Of a stretch of DNA of 64,000 nt, positions 20,790-32,700 are shown one piece after another. Positions within the stretch are counted from its first letter, which is position 1, and every line of letters starts with the position of its first letter. The stretch spans positions 124,001-188,000 of the forward strand of contig NW_006917097.1 in the NCBI RefSeq assembly GCF_000516985.1, given 5' to 3'. A program made the translations under genes and the position numbers. Under the pieces are notes generated by a model that was not told where the DNA came from, did not search any database, and worked only from the letters and a program-made list of their open reading frames with translations. The stretch comes from Pestalotiopsis fici W106-1. Taxonomy: Eukaryota > Ascomycota > Sordariomycetes > Amphisphaeriales > Sporocadaceae.

Positions 20790-21929
20790 TTTAACTTGTG
20801 TGGATGTAAATGGGGATCAAGTCTGGCTTCTTGTGTTGATATGTTGCTGTTGGCTAGATTGCTTCAAGGGTTTTGCGCTAATGTTCTGAATGGTGAGAGT
20901 ATGTTGGGGAAATTTGATATTGAATTGGGTTTCTGAGTGCACAGATTGCTTGGAATGTTTTTGAACAGATGATTTGAGTGAGAACAAAGATGATCTTGTT
21001 TGACCTTATTTATACATTTCTGAACTTTATATTGCAACATATATAATAAATATATCAACATCTCCAAGGCTGAATAATCTGTCAGGCAGCTGATCTGTGA
21101 TTTGCTGTGATGGCGTCTGCCCCATAATAAGGATTCATGGGATTTATGGGATTATAGACTTGCCGTCATTTGCGTGGTACGTGCGAGTCCCCATAAAATA
21201 TACGAAACATCTGATTATGTAATTATAGGTTATAGATCTGAGCTGGATTCTGATCCAAGTCGGCCAAGAATTGAAAATCGTCACTTGGTGAATCCTCGTC
21301 GGCACCGATTTCTGCAATCCTCATTGGGGCCACAAGGACCACTTGCTGCAGATTCCTTTTTATAAAATCGTCAACGACGATCGCTAGCTAAATTTTGGGC
21401 AAGCGCATGTGCCAAGAGTCTCGGCATCTCCAATTGCCCACTGAAGGGATTCAAACCAGCCTCACGCTGATCACTGTCCTGAAGATCGATATCATGCCCT
21501 TCAAAAATAGACAAATAAGTATTCATGCAAACATTAAGTTGTCTTTCAATGATCTACACATCGTATAATCCACAGATTGTTCTTCAAGCGTGAGATATTC
21601 CAATGAAGTAATTCTCAATGTTTGTCATCTACAAATAGACATTGCAGGGATAATGACGTCAAATGAGAAAAACTTCACTACATCTTCATCACCTCTAATC
21701 AAATCATTATTGTTTTATAGTTTTGCCAAATTAAGATATTGAAGAGTGGGTTCATGAAGTTTGGGAACGAAGACAATTAGTATAAAGCAGCGCGCCTTCC
21801 CAATATTTCGAAGAGTTCTGATTTCCTACAGCATCATTAGATTATTCAACTTCTCGATTGATTATCTACACAACTACTATATTATCACGTTCATCAGAAT
21901 TCACTTCGTATCATTACCTCGTCTTCACA
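20790..21929. other. Divergent promoter region of two secreted-protein genes
   Basis: About 1.1 kb between the two secreted-protein genes, AT-rich but not RIP-like. Pyrimidine-rich segments precede the ATG at 21930. No recognised motif, repeat or further gene. The 863-bp stretch on the other side, 19665-20387, likewise shows nothing. Confidence 0.45.
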
Positions 21930-22680
21930 ATGGCTCCCAGAAGCGCTCTCTTAGCCATCGCCGCCTTGGCTGCAGGAGCTCAAGCCCAGAGCACTGGGGA
22001 GGCTGATATTTACAGCGTTAACCAATGCCCGCCCGACGCCAACAATCTTGAGGCCTACAACTTGGAATTGAGCTGGGCCACAAGCAGTGATGGCAAGGGT
22101 AGCGAGTATACTGGCTGCCAATCCACCAGCATCGATCTTCCTGACTGGCCCACGACGGATAATGGCAAGTACGAAGTCTGGGTTGATACATCCTCATTTG
22201 GCGAAGGTTGTAGCATGTTGTTCTACAACCTCCTTGACTCTAATGAAGAGAGTAACAATTGGCCTTGCCGTTCATTATATCGTCAGGTCCAGAAGTCGGG
22301 AACACCATGCGGTGACCTGGAACTTACCAAGCAATTTGGCTACGCGTGAGTACTCCAACGTTTGTAGCACTAGGCACATGATCTTGTCTCTCTCTTGCTC
22401 TCTTTTTCTTTTCCTTCTCTCTCCCTTTTTTTCTCTTTCTCTCCTCTCTCTGTCTTCCTTCTCTCTATCTTTTCTCTCTTTTTGTTTTGCTTTTTCTTTT
22501 GCTTCTCTCTTTTGCTTCTCTCTCTTTTTTCTCCCTCTCTGTCGCCCCCCNNNNNNNNNNNNNNNNNNNNNNNNNNNNNNNNNNNNNNNNNNNNNNNNNN
22601 NNNNNNNNNNNNNNNNNNNNNNNNNNNNNNNNNNNNNNNNNNNNNNNNNNTCTCTCNCTTTTCTTTCCTCTCTCTGCCCC

Positions 22681-22711
<31 letters not shown>

Positions 22712-23464
22712 AACCAACCTTCCTCTCTCAAGTTGTGTACATCATATATATACAGTAACTAAGATACTATACAGATACTGCTGTGGGTCCATTTGCAACG
22801 AAAATATATCTAGTTGGCCCTCGAAAAAGCGCGACGCCGGTGACCAAGAGCCAAAGAAACGTCAGCCAAGTCCCGGAACCGCCAAAGATGTCACGAAGAT
22901 TAAGCGAGCCCCCGTCTTCCAAAAGCGCGCTGAATGCAAGGTCAACCTCCAGGAGGATCCCTACACCACCTATGGTGAACAAATCAAGATGGGCGATGTA
23001 GACACTTGCGAGAAGGACCAGACCACCTGCGGCCGGAGTTACACCTACACCACGGGGACCGAAATCATGCACGGAACCACACACGAGGACACTACCGAGG
23101 TCGGCTGGTCCGAATTTGTTGTCTTCTCCAACAGCTTCTCCAACGGTTGGGAGGAGAGTACAACTGAGAGCGAGTCGTGGTCGAACACCAAGAACATTGC
23201 CCCAGAACCCGGTCATTCAGGATATCCTACCTTCCAGCCTCTATACATCTGTGAGTTTTTGAACTTCGCACGATATCTATCGCCTGGATGCGCGAAACGT
23301 TTTTAGATGAGACAAGGACTAACCATTATCATCTCGTAGGCGCAAAGGCAACCACCGAGGGAGACTGTTCCGATGTCTCGTTCAATGGAGACACGGTCTG
23401 CATGCAGAAGTATCTCCCAAACAACATCCCTGATGGCCACTGGCTCATTGTCACGACTGACTAA
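21930..23464 (+). CDS. Secreted protein with Lys-Arg-rich processing linker
   Basis: Three exons, 21930-22345, 22775-23250 and 23340-23464, join in frame to 338 residues; the first intron contains the assembly gap. Residues 1-19 are a signal peptide (MAPRSALLAIAALAAGAQA). Residues 20-146 form a cysteine-containing N-terminal part. Residues 147-190 carry four dibasic sites, after Arg158, 168, 183 and 190 (KKR, KKR, IKR, QKR), as in proteins cut by the Kex2 protease. The C-terminal part (191-338) starts AECKVN and is rich in Thr, Ser, Glu and aromatic residues (SNGWEESTTESESWSNT) with several cysteines. No family is recognised. The layout suggests a proprotein matured into two chains. A distant resemblance of the PGHSGYPTFQPLY segment to pore-forming beta proteins was seen but is too weak to use. 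Confidence 0.72.
22551..22650. other. Assembly gap of 100 N in a CT-rich intron
   Basis: Exactly 100 N, plus one N at 22657. On the left it is flanked by about 170 bases of C/T-only low-complexity sequence (22383-22550), on the right by a poly-C run (about 22676-22700) and a poly-A run. The number 100 is a scaffolding convention, so the true length is unknown. It lies wholly within intron 1 of the secreted-protein gene and does not affect the coding sequence. Confidence 0.95.
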
Positions 23465-24404
23465 ATAGCGACCGTCTCGTGAGCCATCAGCGGACCACTA
23501 TACTTTTTCACGTCTCCGGATACCTGAGGATATTAGAAGAGCCGCATTTTAGGAGTATATCATGCATCGGACGTTGGGACAATCGCTATATTTATTTTTG
23601 TTTGAATTTTTCAATGTGACGAAGTATCTGGTGAGGATGGTTCAACTTGTAGGGTGTATACCTTACTGCAAAGTAGGTTCCTGCTGCGGTTAATTAGAAC
23701 ATTTAGGATGAGCAATAAACAATTCTGTTATTTATAAAAACTCGTACCTTGAAAGCTTACTCATGTTAGTCGCTCACCTGGGTAATGGCCAAAAGCACAC
23801 TGGACAAGCATGTTTGGCCTTTGGACTCTGAGCGCTAAATCCCATCAGCATCCAGTGAGTGCAAGTCGTTGGTACCGCCCCGCGCCTAACTACTAACCTG
23901 ACCTAGATAATAAGATCCCTGGACGGAAGTAAACAGGTAGCACAAAACGATCGAGAGACCGCGGATAATCAGTCCTTTATACTAAATGTACGTATGGTGT
24001 AGTCCAATTGACATTCTCCAGCTCTCTTCATCCCGTGATGGAGGGGGGGGGGGGGGTCGTTCAATATAGCCACGGGATCTGGTGCGCTAGCAATACCACC
24101 CGGAACCTGAAGCCTCCCGACCAATGCATTTCCACCCAGGGTCGAATGGTCGTCGTTATTCACCATTGAGGGAACGCTACTGACGAATAAACTCTATTTG
24201 TCTAGGTCCTTGTATTTAGCTTCCGGTGTTTCTAAATTAAACATAGACCTAGTCGGCGGGCTCTCGCCGACAATCTCGTCCACCCATGCCTCCCCAGCCC
24301 ATCGCAGCTCTTTGGGGGCGGCCGCTCGAAGCTCGAGGCGTCGGAAGCGACCGCAGCTAACCCAAAGTCCAAATCCACTAAAGAAATTTCCCAGATGCCC
24401 CAAA
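23465..24404. other. Intergenic region before the AT-rich block
   Basis: No gene recognised. A run of about 14-16 G lies near 24043-24056. Sequence from about 24200 to 24400 is GC-normal with overlapping open frames on both strands that show no family resemblance, and it ends abruptly at the inverted-repeat element at 24405. Confidence 0.45.
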
Positions 24405-25180
24405 TACGACGGTTCAAAGCTCAGTTTGTAACAAAATAAATTTTGCCCTACCTGCCTTTATTACGTAGACCCCGCGGTCCTAACGGATACGGGTTTACCC
24501 GGTCCTAAAATTTCGGTAAATATATAATCCTTTTTTTTTAATCGCGTTTATAGCTTATAAATTTTATTTATTAAATTAATTATATTTTTTTTATTTAGTT
24601 ATAAACCGCTAATATTATTTTGTATTTTTTTTATATTATATATTATTTTTATCCCGCGTGTAAACCGTATTATTTTTAAATTTTATTTAAATATACGCGC
24701 GCTTATATAAATATTAATTAAGGACTTTTAAATTTAATTAAATTTTATTAAAAAAAGCCTATCTTTATCGGTAATTTTTTCCGTACGTTTTTTTTATTTT
24801 AAACCTAATTTAATTTAATAATTACCGTTATATTTACCGTAAATATATTAGAATTGGAAAATAACGTTAAATTTTTTTCGGCTTTTAAATAAAAAAATAC
24901 GGCTTTAATTAAAGCTTTTGCAAACTTTGAAGCTTGCAAAACTAACCTTAATTATATAATATAAATTATCGATTAACTTCGATAATATAAATTTAATAAT
25001 ACTCGATATTTATTTAATAAATATATAATAAAATATATTTTTTTTTTAATATATTACCGATATTAATATTTTTAAAACATTTTTAAATATTTTTATTTAA
25101 TTTTTAATTAATTTTTCCTATATTTTCTAAATATTTTTAAGCTATATAATTTAATAATATTTAAATATATCTTTATATAT
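24405..25180 (+). repeat. Left arm of long inverted repeat
   Basis: Matches the reverse complement of 35112-35860. Besides the terminal 30 bases, shared segments include ATCGATTA(A/G)CTTCGATAAT and the TATTACCGATATTAATATTT stretch. Similarity is patchy in between, with mostly transition differences and some length changes. From about 25160 to 25320 follows a TTTAAATATTTAGCTATATA-like tandem region. Confidence 0.65.
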
Positions 25181-25380
25181 TTTTAAATATTTAGTTATAT
25201 ATTTATTAATATTTAGCTATATATATTTAAATATTTAATAATATATTTATAAATATTTAAATATATAAATTTAAATATCGGGCGATATATTTTTAAATAT
25301 TTAGCTATATATTTTTATATATTATTTATATAATTTATATTAAATTTATTTTTTTAGCACGTTTAGCGTTTTTTTATTTT

Positions 25381-26246
25381 TGTTTTAAGGTATAATTGGT
25401 GGATTATAAACTTAAGCACAGGGAAGCGTTCGTATAATTCGTAGAATCAGGCCGTAAGAGTAGTTATAAGGCTATATAACTAATTTATTAAAGCTTAAGG
25501 AAAAAATAACTAATTACGGAGGAATAACTACCTTTTATACTTATAAAATTAACTAATAAAAATATTCTGGAATATATTACTAATAGATTGGATTTATAAT
25601 TAAGTTAATTAGTAATAGGGTTAATTTATAATCGAAAAAACCATCGAAATCTATAGATTTCTATAATATGGGTTACCTTGTAACCTAGGGCCATTATGGC
25701 CAGGTGCATTAGTGTCAGATGGTGGACTATGGTTCCCATACACTGGCGTGTGCTTGAGCACACGGATCAACACCATGGTGTCCAGATAGATGTACGGGAC
25801 CTCCCGGGGATTAGCCGGGGCCACCCAAATAAGCGTACACCTCATCAAAACTAAGAGGCGCAGAACATAGATCAATACATCACACAATTGACACCAATAT
25901 CAGACCAGTTTAAACTCCAATAAGAAAGCACCACCTTAATCAACAATTAGCCACACTTAGTGGGGCTGGATCCAGTGGAACGTTCCACTAAATTCCAATG
26001 GGTTCCAGTAGCCATAGTGGCCATAATAGTCAATTATAATAATTTATTAATTATATAGCACTATAAATAATGGCTATAAATGGTGCTATATTAACTATAG
26101 GTTAATATAGGGTAAATTTTATTAATTTCCTATATATCGTTATTTAACGATATTTCGATAGGTTTTATAGCTATTATAACGATATAATATGCGTTATAAA
26201 GCTAATTTTATGCATTATACGATATTATATTAACATCCGTGCAACA
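25381..26246 (-). repeat. Solo LTR of the copia family, with target duplication ATTTT
   Basis: Begins TGTTTTAAGGTATAATTGG and ends CATCCGTGCAACA on the plus strand. It is related along its length to the LTRs at 29071-29696 and 34484-35111 (about 627 bp each). ATTTT flanks it at 25376-25380 and 26247-26251. It is longer than the others only because a 233-bp LTR plus duplicated 5 bp is inserted at 25713. A complete LTR with matching duplications and no internal region is a solo LTR left by LTR-LTR recombination. Confidence 0.85.
25713..25945. repeat. Nested solo LTR of another family, target duplication ATTAG
   Basis: A 233-bp insertion beginning TGTCAGATGG and ending TTAATCAACA (TGT...ACA ends), flanked by ATTAG at 25708-25712 and 25946-25950. 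Removing the insert and one ATTAG restores colinearity with the LTR copy at 34484-35111. Its base composition is normal and it shows no RIP-like decay, in contrast to everything around it. The open frame overlapping it is incidental. Confidence 0.88.
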
Positions 26247-29070
26247 ATTTTTAAGGTTAAGCGAAATAAATAAGCTAAAAAAAATAAAACCATTAAAATA
26301 TATTTTACCGAAATTAAATACGCTATAATTATAGCGTATTATTTATTTATTTTTTTAAACGAATATATCGCTAATAGTAATTAAAATTATTATAATTAAT
26401 ATTAAAAAATAAATAATATAAAACTAACGATTAAATATATTTCGGCCGGCGTAAATATTATTAAAGGTTTATATTTTAATTATTATTATAGCGGCATAAA
26501 AACGAAATATACGCTTCGCCTTAATATATTTACGGCTTATAATATTTAATTTTAGTATTTACTAATAATATTAAGCGCTAAATAAAAAAAATTGCTAAAA
26601 ATATAGCTATAGGCAAATTTAATAGCTTTATTCGAAAGTTTTTAAGCAAATACCCGAAAAAAAAAACTCGAAAAACAATATAACTTTATTTTAAAAAAAT
26701 ATAATAAAAATTATAAGCAAATAAACTCGCCTCCTAAAAAAAAAATATATTTAAATATATTTAAACGGAAAACAAATAAAATTATATAATTATAATATAA
26801 ATATTTATATAGCGTTAGCATTATTATAGCATTAATAATACGAATATAAACGGTATATAATAAAAATTAGGTATTATAATAATACCTAATACGAATTATA
26901 AAATAATAAATTATAAAATATATTTTTAAATATATAAATAATTCTTTTATCCGAATTTTTATATAAACGTTTTATATTTAAAATATCTAATTATGCAATA
27001 TTTTTTTTTATCTTATAATTCAAATCCGAATTTATAACTTTTATCCTAAACTAATAATTATTTAGTTTTTACTAATACCGTATTATTAAAATTAAAATTT
27101 TTTTTCTAAATTTGCGAATAAAGCTTTTTTTTTTTTTTAGCTTTTTAATTTAAAATTAAATAGCCAAATTAAGAATAAACTAATATTTTTAAAACGCGTC
27201 TAAAAATTTTTAATTAAAATTATTTAAATTTAAATAAATTTAATTAAATATTATTTTTTTTATATTTAATCTTTTTGCTTTTTATTTACTTATTATATAA
27301 TAATACGATTATAATTTAATTTTAAATTATTAAAAAATAAAATTATTAACGCTTATTATAATAAAATATTCTTTAATGCTATTATTAATATTATTAAAGC
27401 AAAATTAAATTATTTAATTTATCGTTAGATTTTATAACGACGTATTAAAAAATAAGAAATTAACGTAATTTATCCTAAAATTATTCGAAAACCAAAACTT
27501 AATAACGATATTCGGCATTATTTTTATTAAGCACGATTCTCCGATAAATAAATTTATCGGGCTTTAACCGAAAACGGCTATTGTATATCGCGAATTACCG
27601 TAATCGAAATTCGGAAAAACCTTAATTTATTTTAACGCCTTAATAATAAATAACGCGAGCAGCAAACCGAAAATATACGGCAATTCCTTTTTAGCGATTT
27701 TTAATCCGCTATTTTGCTTTATAAACTTTTTCGGCGAAGCTTATACGGGCATTTTCGAATATATATTAATTTTTATTTTTTATATTATATTTTAATACCT
27801 TTATACTATAAATATTAAAAAAAAGCAATTGCTAAATATTATTAATAAATTTTATACCGACGCGGCGAATAAACGGTTTCCGGCTTTAATTATATTTAAT
27901 TTATCGACGGCTATTTAAAATTAGCGTAATATAGCTTTAAAATTTATATTAATATCGACGTTTATTTACGTTTTATTATATAAAGCTATTATAATTTTTT
28001 AGCTTTAATAGCGCGATCCGTTACCGTATAATATATTAAAGCTATTAGTAAAATATAAGCTATATTAATAGTAATACGCTTTAATTAAAATATAAAAACG
28101 TTTATTATTGCAAAGCTATATTATTAATTATTTATTAGCATTATAAATACGCGTAAAATACGGCCGCGTCGCAATATAAATAAATTTATCGAATTTCGTA
28201 CCTATAATAAAAAATACGTCCCAATTAATTTTATTATATTCGATTTAAACGCTTTATTATAATAGCGATTTAGGCCGTTAAAAATTAAAAATATTTAATA
28301 TTATAAAAAAAATACCGCAAATTAACGGATAAAATTGTAATAAAATTAATTTAATAAAAAATAATTATATTTTTAGCGAATATATTTAAATATTATATTT
28401 TAGTATTTTTTAAAAACTAATAAAATAATAAAATTATTTCCGTATATTAATTAAGCACGGATAATAATTTATATATAATATATTAAATTAAATTGCTTTT
28501 TTATATATTTTTATATTTTAAATCCGATTTAAATTAAATATTTTTATTACGGAATAAAATTTTTATATAATAGCCTCTTAAAAAAACCGCGAATATATCG
28601 TAAACGGCTAGCTAAATGCTTTATATCGCTAAATTAATAATTTTTGCGTTATTAAATATAAAATTAATATAAATTAAAACCGTTTAAAATAAATAAAAAA
28701 ACTAATAACGGCTAATAGCATTAATTTTATTTTATATTTTCCGAATTATATTATATTTATTTATTAAAACGTAATAAAAAATTTCGTTTATCCCCTTTTA
28801 TATTATCGACGCGAAAATAAACCTTTATTAAGCGAATATCTTTATTTGCGTTAATAGCTAGAAAAATACGTAAATTAAAAAATAAAATTTCGTTTAAAAT
28901 TATTAAATAAAAATCTAGGCGGATAGGATAAATTTCGATAACGTATAAATAAAATAAATATTAATTTAAATAAAATAAATCGCTTATTAAAACGATTAAA
29001 ATATTAAAATAAAGATATATACCTTTAATTTAATTAATATTAAATTATTTTAATTAAAGGCGATTAAATT
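26247..29070. mobile_element. RIP-destroyed element body, possibly DNA transposon
   Basis: About 2.8 kb between the solo LTR and the copia element, of the same AT-rich character, without long frames. It is probably the interior of the inverted-repeat element whose arms lie at 24405 and 35860; together with the arms the original would be about 4.5 kb. In one plus-strand frame around 27850-27900 the words FPALII and LSTAI appear, vaguely like the catalytic region of fungal Mutator-like transposases. This is weak and the superfamily is left open. Confidence 0.45.
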
Positions 29071-29696
29071 TGTTCTAAGGTATAATTGGTGGATCATAAA
29101 TTTAGGCACAGGGAAGCGTTTATATGATTCGTAGAATCAGGCCGTAGGAGTAGTTATAGGGCTATATAACTGATTTATTAAAGCTTAAAAAAAATAACTA
29201 ATTACGGAGGAATAACTACCTTTTATACTTATAAAATCAACTAATAAAAATATTTTAGAATATATTACTAATAAATTAGATTTATAATTAAGTTTATTAG
29301 TAATAAGGTTAATTTATAATCGAATAAACCATCGAAATTTATGGATTTCTATAATATAGGTTACCTTATAACCTAAGGCTATTATAGCCAGGTGTATTAG
29401 CTATATTTAATAGGGCTAGATTTAGTAAAACGTTTTATTAGATTTTAATAGGTTTTAATAGCTATAATAGCCATAATAATTAATTGTAATAATTTATTAA
29501 CTATATAGCATTATAAATAATAGCTATAAATGGTGTTATATTAATTATAGGTTAGTATAAGGTAAATTTTACTGATTTCCTATATATCGTTATTTAACGA
29601 TATTTCGATGGGTTTTATAGCTATTATAACGATATAATATGCGTTATAAAGCTAATTTTATATATTATACGATATTATATTAATATCCGTGTAATA
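29071..29696 (-). repeat. 3' LTR of the copia element
   Basis: 626 bp, TGTTCTAAGGTATAATTGG to ATCCGTGTAATA on the plus strand. It is homologous to 34484-35111 and to the solo LTR at 25381. Differences between copies are almost all C/T or G/A. Confidence 0.85.
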
Positions 29697-29704
29697 TTCC
29701 TTTT

Positions 29705-32700
29705 ATTAAATAGTATCGGTTAAATTTAATAATTTAATAAATTTTTAAAATTTATTTTTAGGAAGTGGCTTTATAAGGCCGTTTATTAATATATCGTTAA
29801 TTAAAATATATTCGATTCAAATATTTTTATTTTTAACCTTTTGCCGTACGTAAAAATACCGTATAGCCATATATTTAATATATTAGTAATATTCCGGATT
29901 ATATGCTAAATTTATGGCTTTTATATTATTTTTTTTAATTAATACGATATTTATATTAATTCTAATTTCCGTAAGGAGATTTTTTAATTATATTGCTTTA
30001 CGGGTAGCCTGCTTTAATCCGTTAAATTCGGCTTCGGTGGTTAATAAAGAAATCGTAAATTACCGTTTCGATTTCTAATTTATCGGTCCGTTATTTAAAA
30101 TAAATAAATAACCGAACGTTAATTTACGGGTTTTATAATTACCAGCAAAATTGGTATCGGAATAATTTATTAATCCGGGTTTTATTTTCCCGTTAAAGGT
30201 AATTCCAAGGTAGTAATAGGATTTTAAATAATTAAATATCTTTTTTACCCTTTTTATCGTAGTTTTCGATAGGTTCTATATATATCTGGCTAAATATATT
30301 ATAGGGTAAGCTAGGTCGGGCCTAATTTGGATTATAGCGTATATTAATCTATTTAATAAATATTAATATAAATGGATAAATTCCTTTAAAGCCGGTTTTT
30401 CGTTATTTTTATTTTTTAACGTATATAACGATTTTAGGAATTTAAGGCTAAATAGTATATTAGCCGGTTTTATATCGGAAAATCCGTTAATTTTTAATAA
30501 TTTTTTAAGGTAAATTGCCTAGTTTATACGAATTGTTTTATTTTTTCGATTTTTTTTAATTTATATACCGAGAAAATAAAAGACTAATTTTAAATTTTTT
30601 ATTTCGAATTTTTTCGAAATATCTTATTTTAATTGGTTAATTTTACGTAAATTAAAATTAAAAATTAGGAAATTATTTACGTAAATTATAATAAAAATAT
30701 TGGATTTTTTATTATAATAAGCTAATTCGTTTAAAATAAATAGATTAAATCCAAGCTTTTTTAAACTATTTTTAGCGTAATTTGCTATTAGCGTGGATTT
30801 TATTTAAGACCGTATAAGGCCTTTTTAAGCTGGATTACCTAAGAGTCTTTTTCGTTAATTTTTTATCCGAAATTATTTAAATCCGGGTTTTCGGATAAAA
30901 ATTCGGATAATCCGTTTATAAGGGTAATATATATTTTTTCGTATAATTCCCCGTTTAGGAAGGCACCGATTATATTAATTTATTCGATTTTTTAATCGTA
31001 ATAGGCTGCTAAAGTTAATAAAAGCTTTTAGGTAATGGATTTTATTTTTATAGCGAATATTTCGAAATAATCGATTTTATATTATTATTCGAATTTACGT
31101 ATAATTAATTTAGCTTTATATTTATCGATATTACCGTTTTTATCGGTTTTTTTTTAAATACTTATTTTACGGATAATAGGATTTTACCGGCTTTTTAGAT
31201 TTTATTTCGATCGATAGTTTGGAAAGTCTTTTTTTAAATTAATTACCGTAATTTAGCGTATATAGCCTGGTTCCATTTTTTTAGGGCTTTTTAGCGCTTA
31301 TTTTATGGTTTTCGGTTTTGTATAGCCTAAATTTTTAATAATTGAATAATACGAGATATCGGCGAATAATTCGTTATATTTAACGAATTTATTTCGTTTG
31401 GAATCCGTAAGTTTCGGAAAAATTACCTTAATATTCGATTTATTCGGAATAATCAAAAAGGTATTATTAATATTTATAAATTCGGAATTTATATTAAATT
31501 TATTATTTATATTAAATTTGTTTTTAGGTAAATCCAATTAATCGTTAATTATAAATTTATTCGTAGTAAATTAAAGAATTCGATCGTTTCCGGGAAATAG
31601 ATTCGTTAGATTTACTATTTTCGGGACTATTAATTAGATAAATTTTCCGTTAATAGAATTTCTATCCGGTATTATTTCCTAATCCGGTAATTCCGAATCT
31701 GGTAATTTTTCCCCCTTTTTTCGATTTTTAGGTAATAATCAAATATAAAAGGTCCGTATAATTTATAATTTATACGGTCGATCGGAAAAATATATATAAT
31801 AGATTTTATTACCGTTATATTTAATTATTTTCCCGTTTTCGGTGGTAATTCCGAATTTATCGGAGTTTTTACGGATTTTTTTCGGTTTATAAATTAAAAC
31901 CGGCGTTCCTAATATATAAATTTAGGATAAATTAGGCTTATTATCCCGTTTTAGCCAAAAATAATCGTAAAATTCCTAGTAAAGGGTAAGTGGACCGGAT
32001 GCCGTAATAATAAAATTTATTAAATAAATTATTATTTTTATAACGAATTTTTAAAGGTTTTTCGGGAGTTATAAATCGATAAAAACCGTCCTAGTTTTTT
32101 CGATAATAATCCGGTTTATACGTTCGGCTATATCGTTTTATTTTAGTATATAAAAAGTTATAAATTCGAAAATAATCCTTTTTTCGGTTAAATAATTTTC
32201 TAATTTAACCGGGGAAAACTCTTTACCGTTATTTATATGAATAATATTCGGATATTTTCCGAATTAGGTTTTATAATATTCGATTTTATTTATTACGATA
32301 TCGAATATATCGGTTTTTTTTTAAAAAATTTAATTTCCCAAAATTTAGTTTTATTATCCGTAAAATTAGTTATATATTTATAACCGAAATAGCTAAAAAA
32401 AGTAATATAAACCGTATCGATATAAATACAATATAACGGTTTATTAGCCTTATTCGGATTCGTATAAAGCTAATTTCGGGTAAATTTTCCCGAAATATAA
32501 AATTCGCAGTTTAAATCCTCCTTTTTTAATTCCTTTTTAAAAATCCCTATAATTATTTTAGCTATTTTAGCTAAAATATTATAGCTAAAATAGCTAAATT
32601 GTTTATGCTATTTTTCCGTAGCTATAAAAAAATTCGAATAATTAAAAATTAATTCGATTTCCTTAAAATCCGTAATTTCGTTAAATTTCGTATCCGAATT

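Noticed and set aside
22275..22762. Several open frames through the CT-rich tract and the N gap
   Set aside because: They are produced by low-complexity sequence and N positions inside an intron.
21930..23464. Assignment of the secreted protein to aerolysin-like pore formers
   Set aside because: Only one short segment (PGHSGYPTFQPLY) suggested it; not enough to name a family.
25651..25887. Minus-strand 78-codon frame in the AT-rich block
   Set aside because: It lies across the un-RIPed solo LTR; open only because that insert has normal composition.
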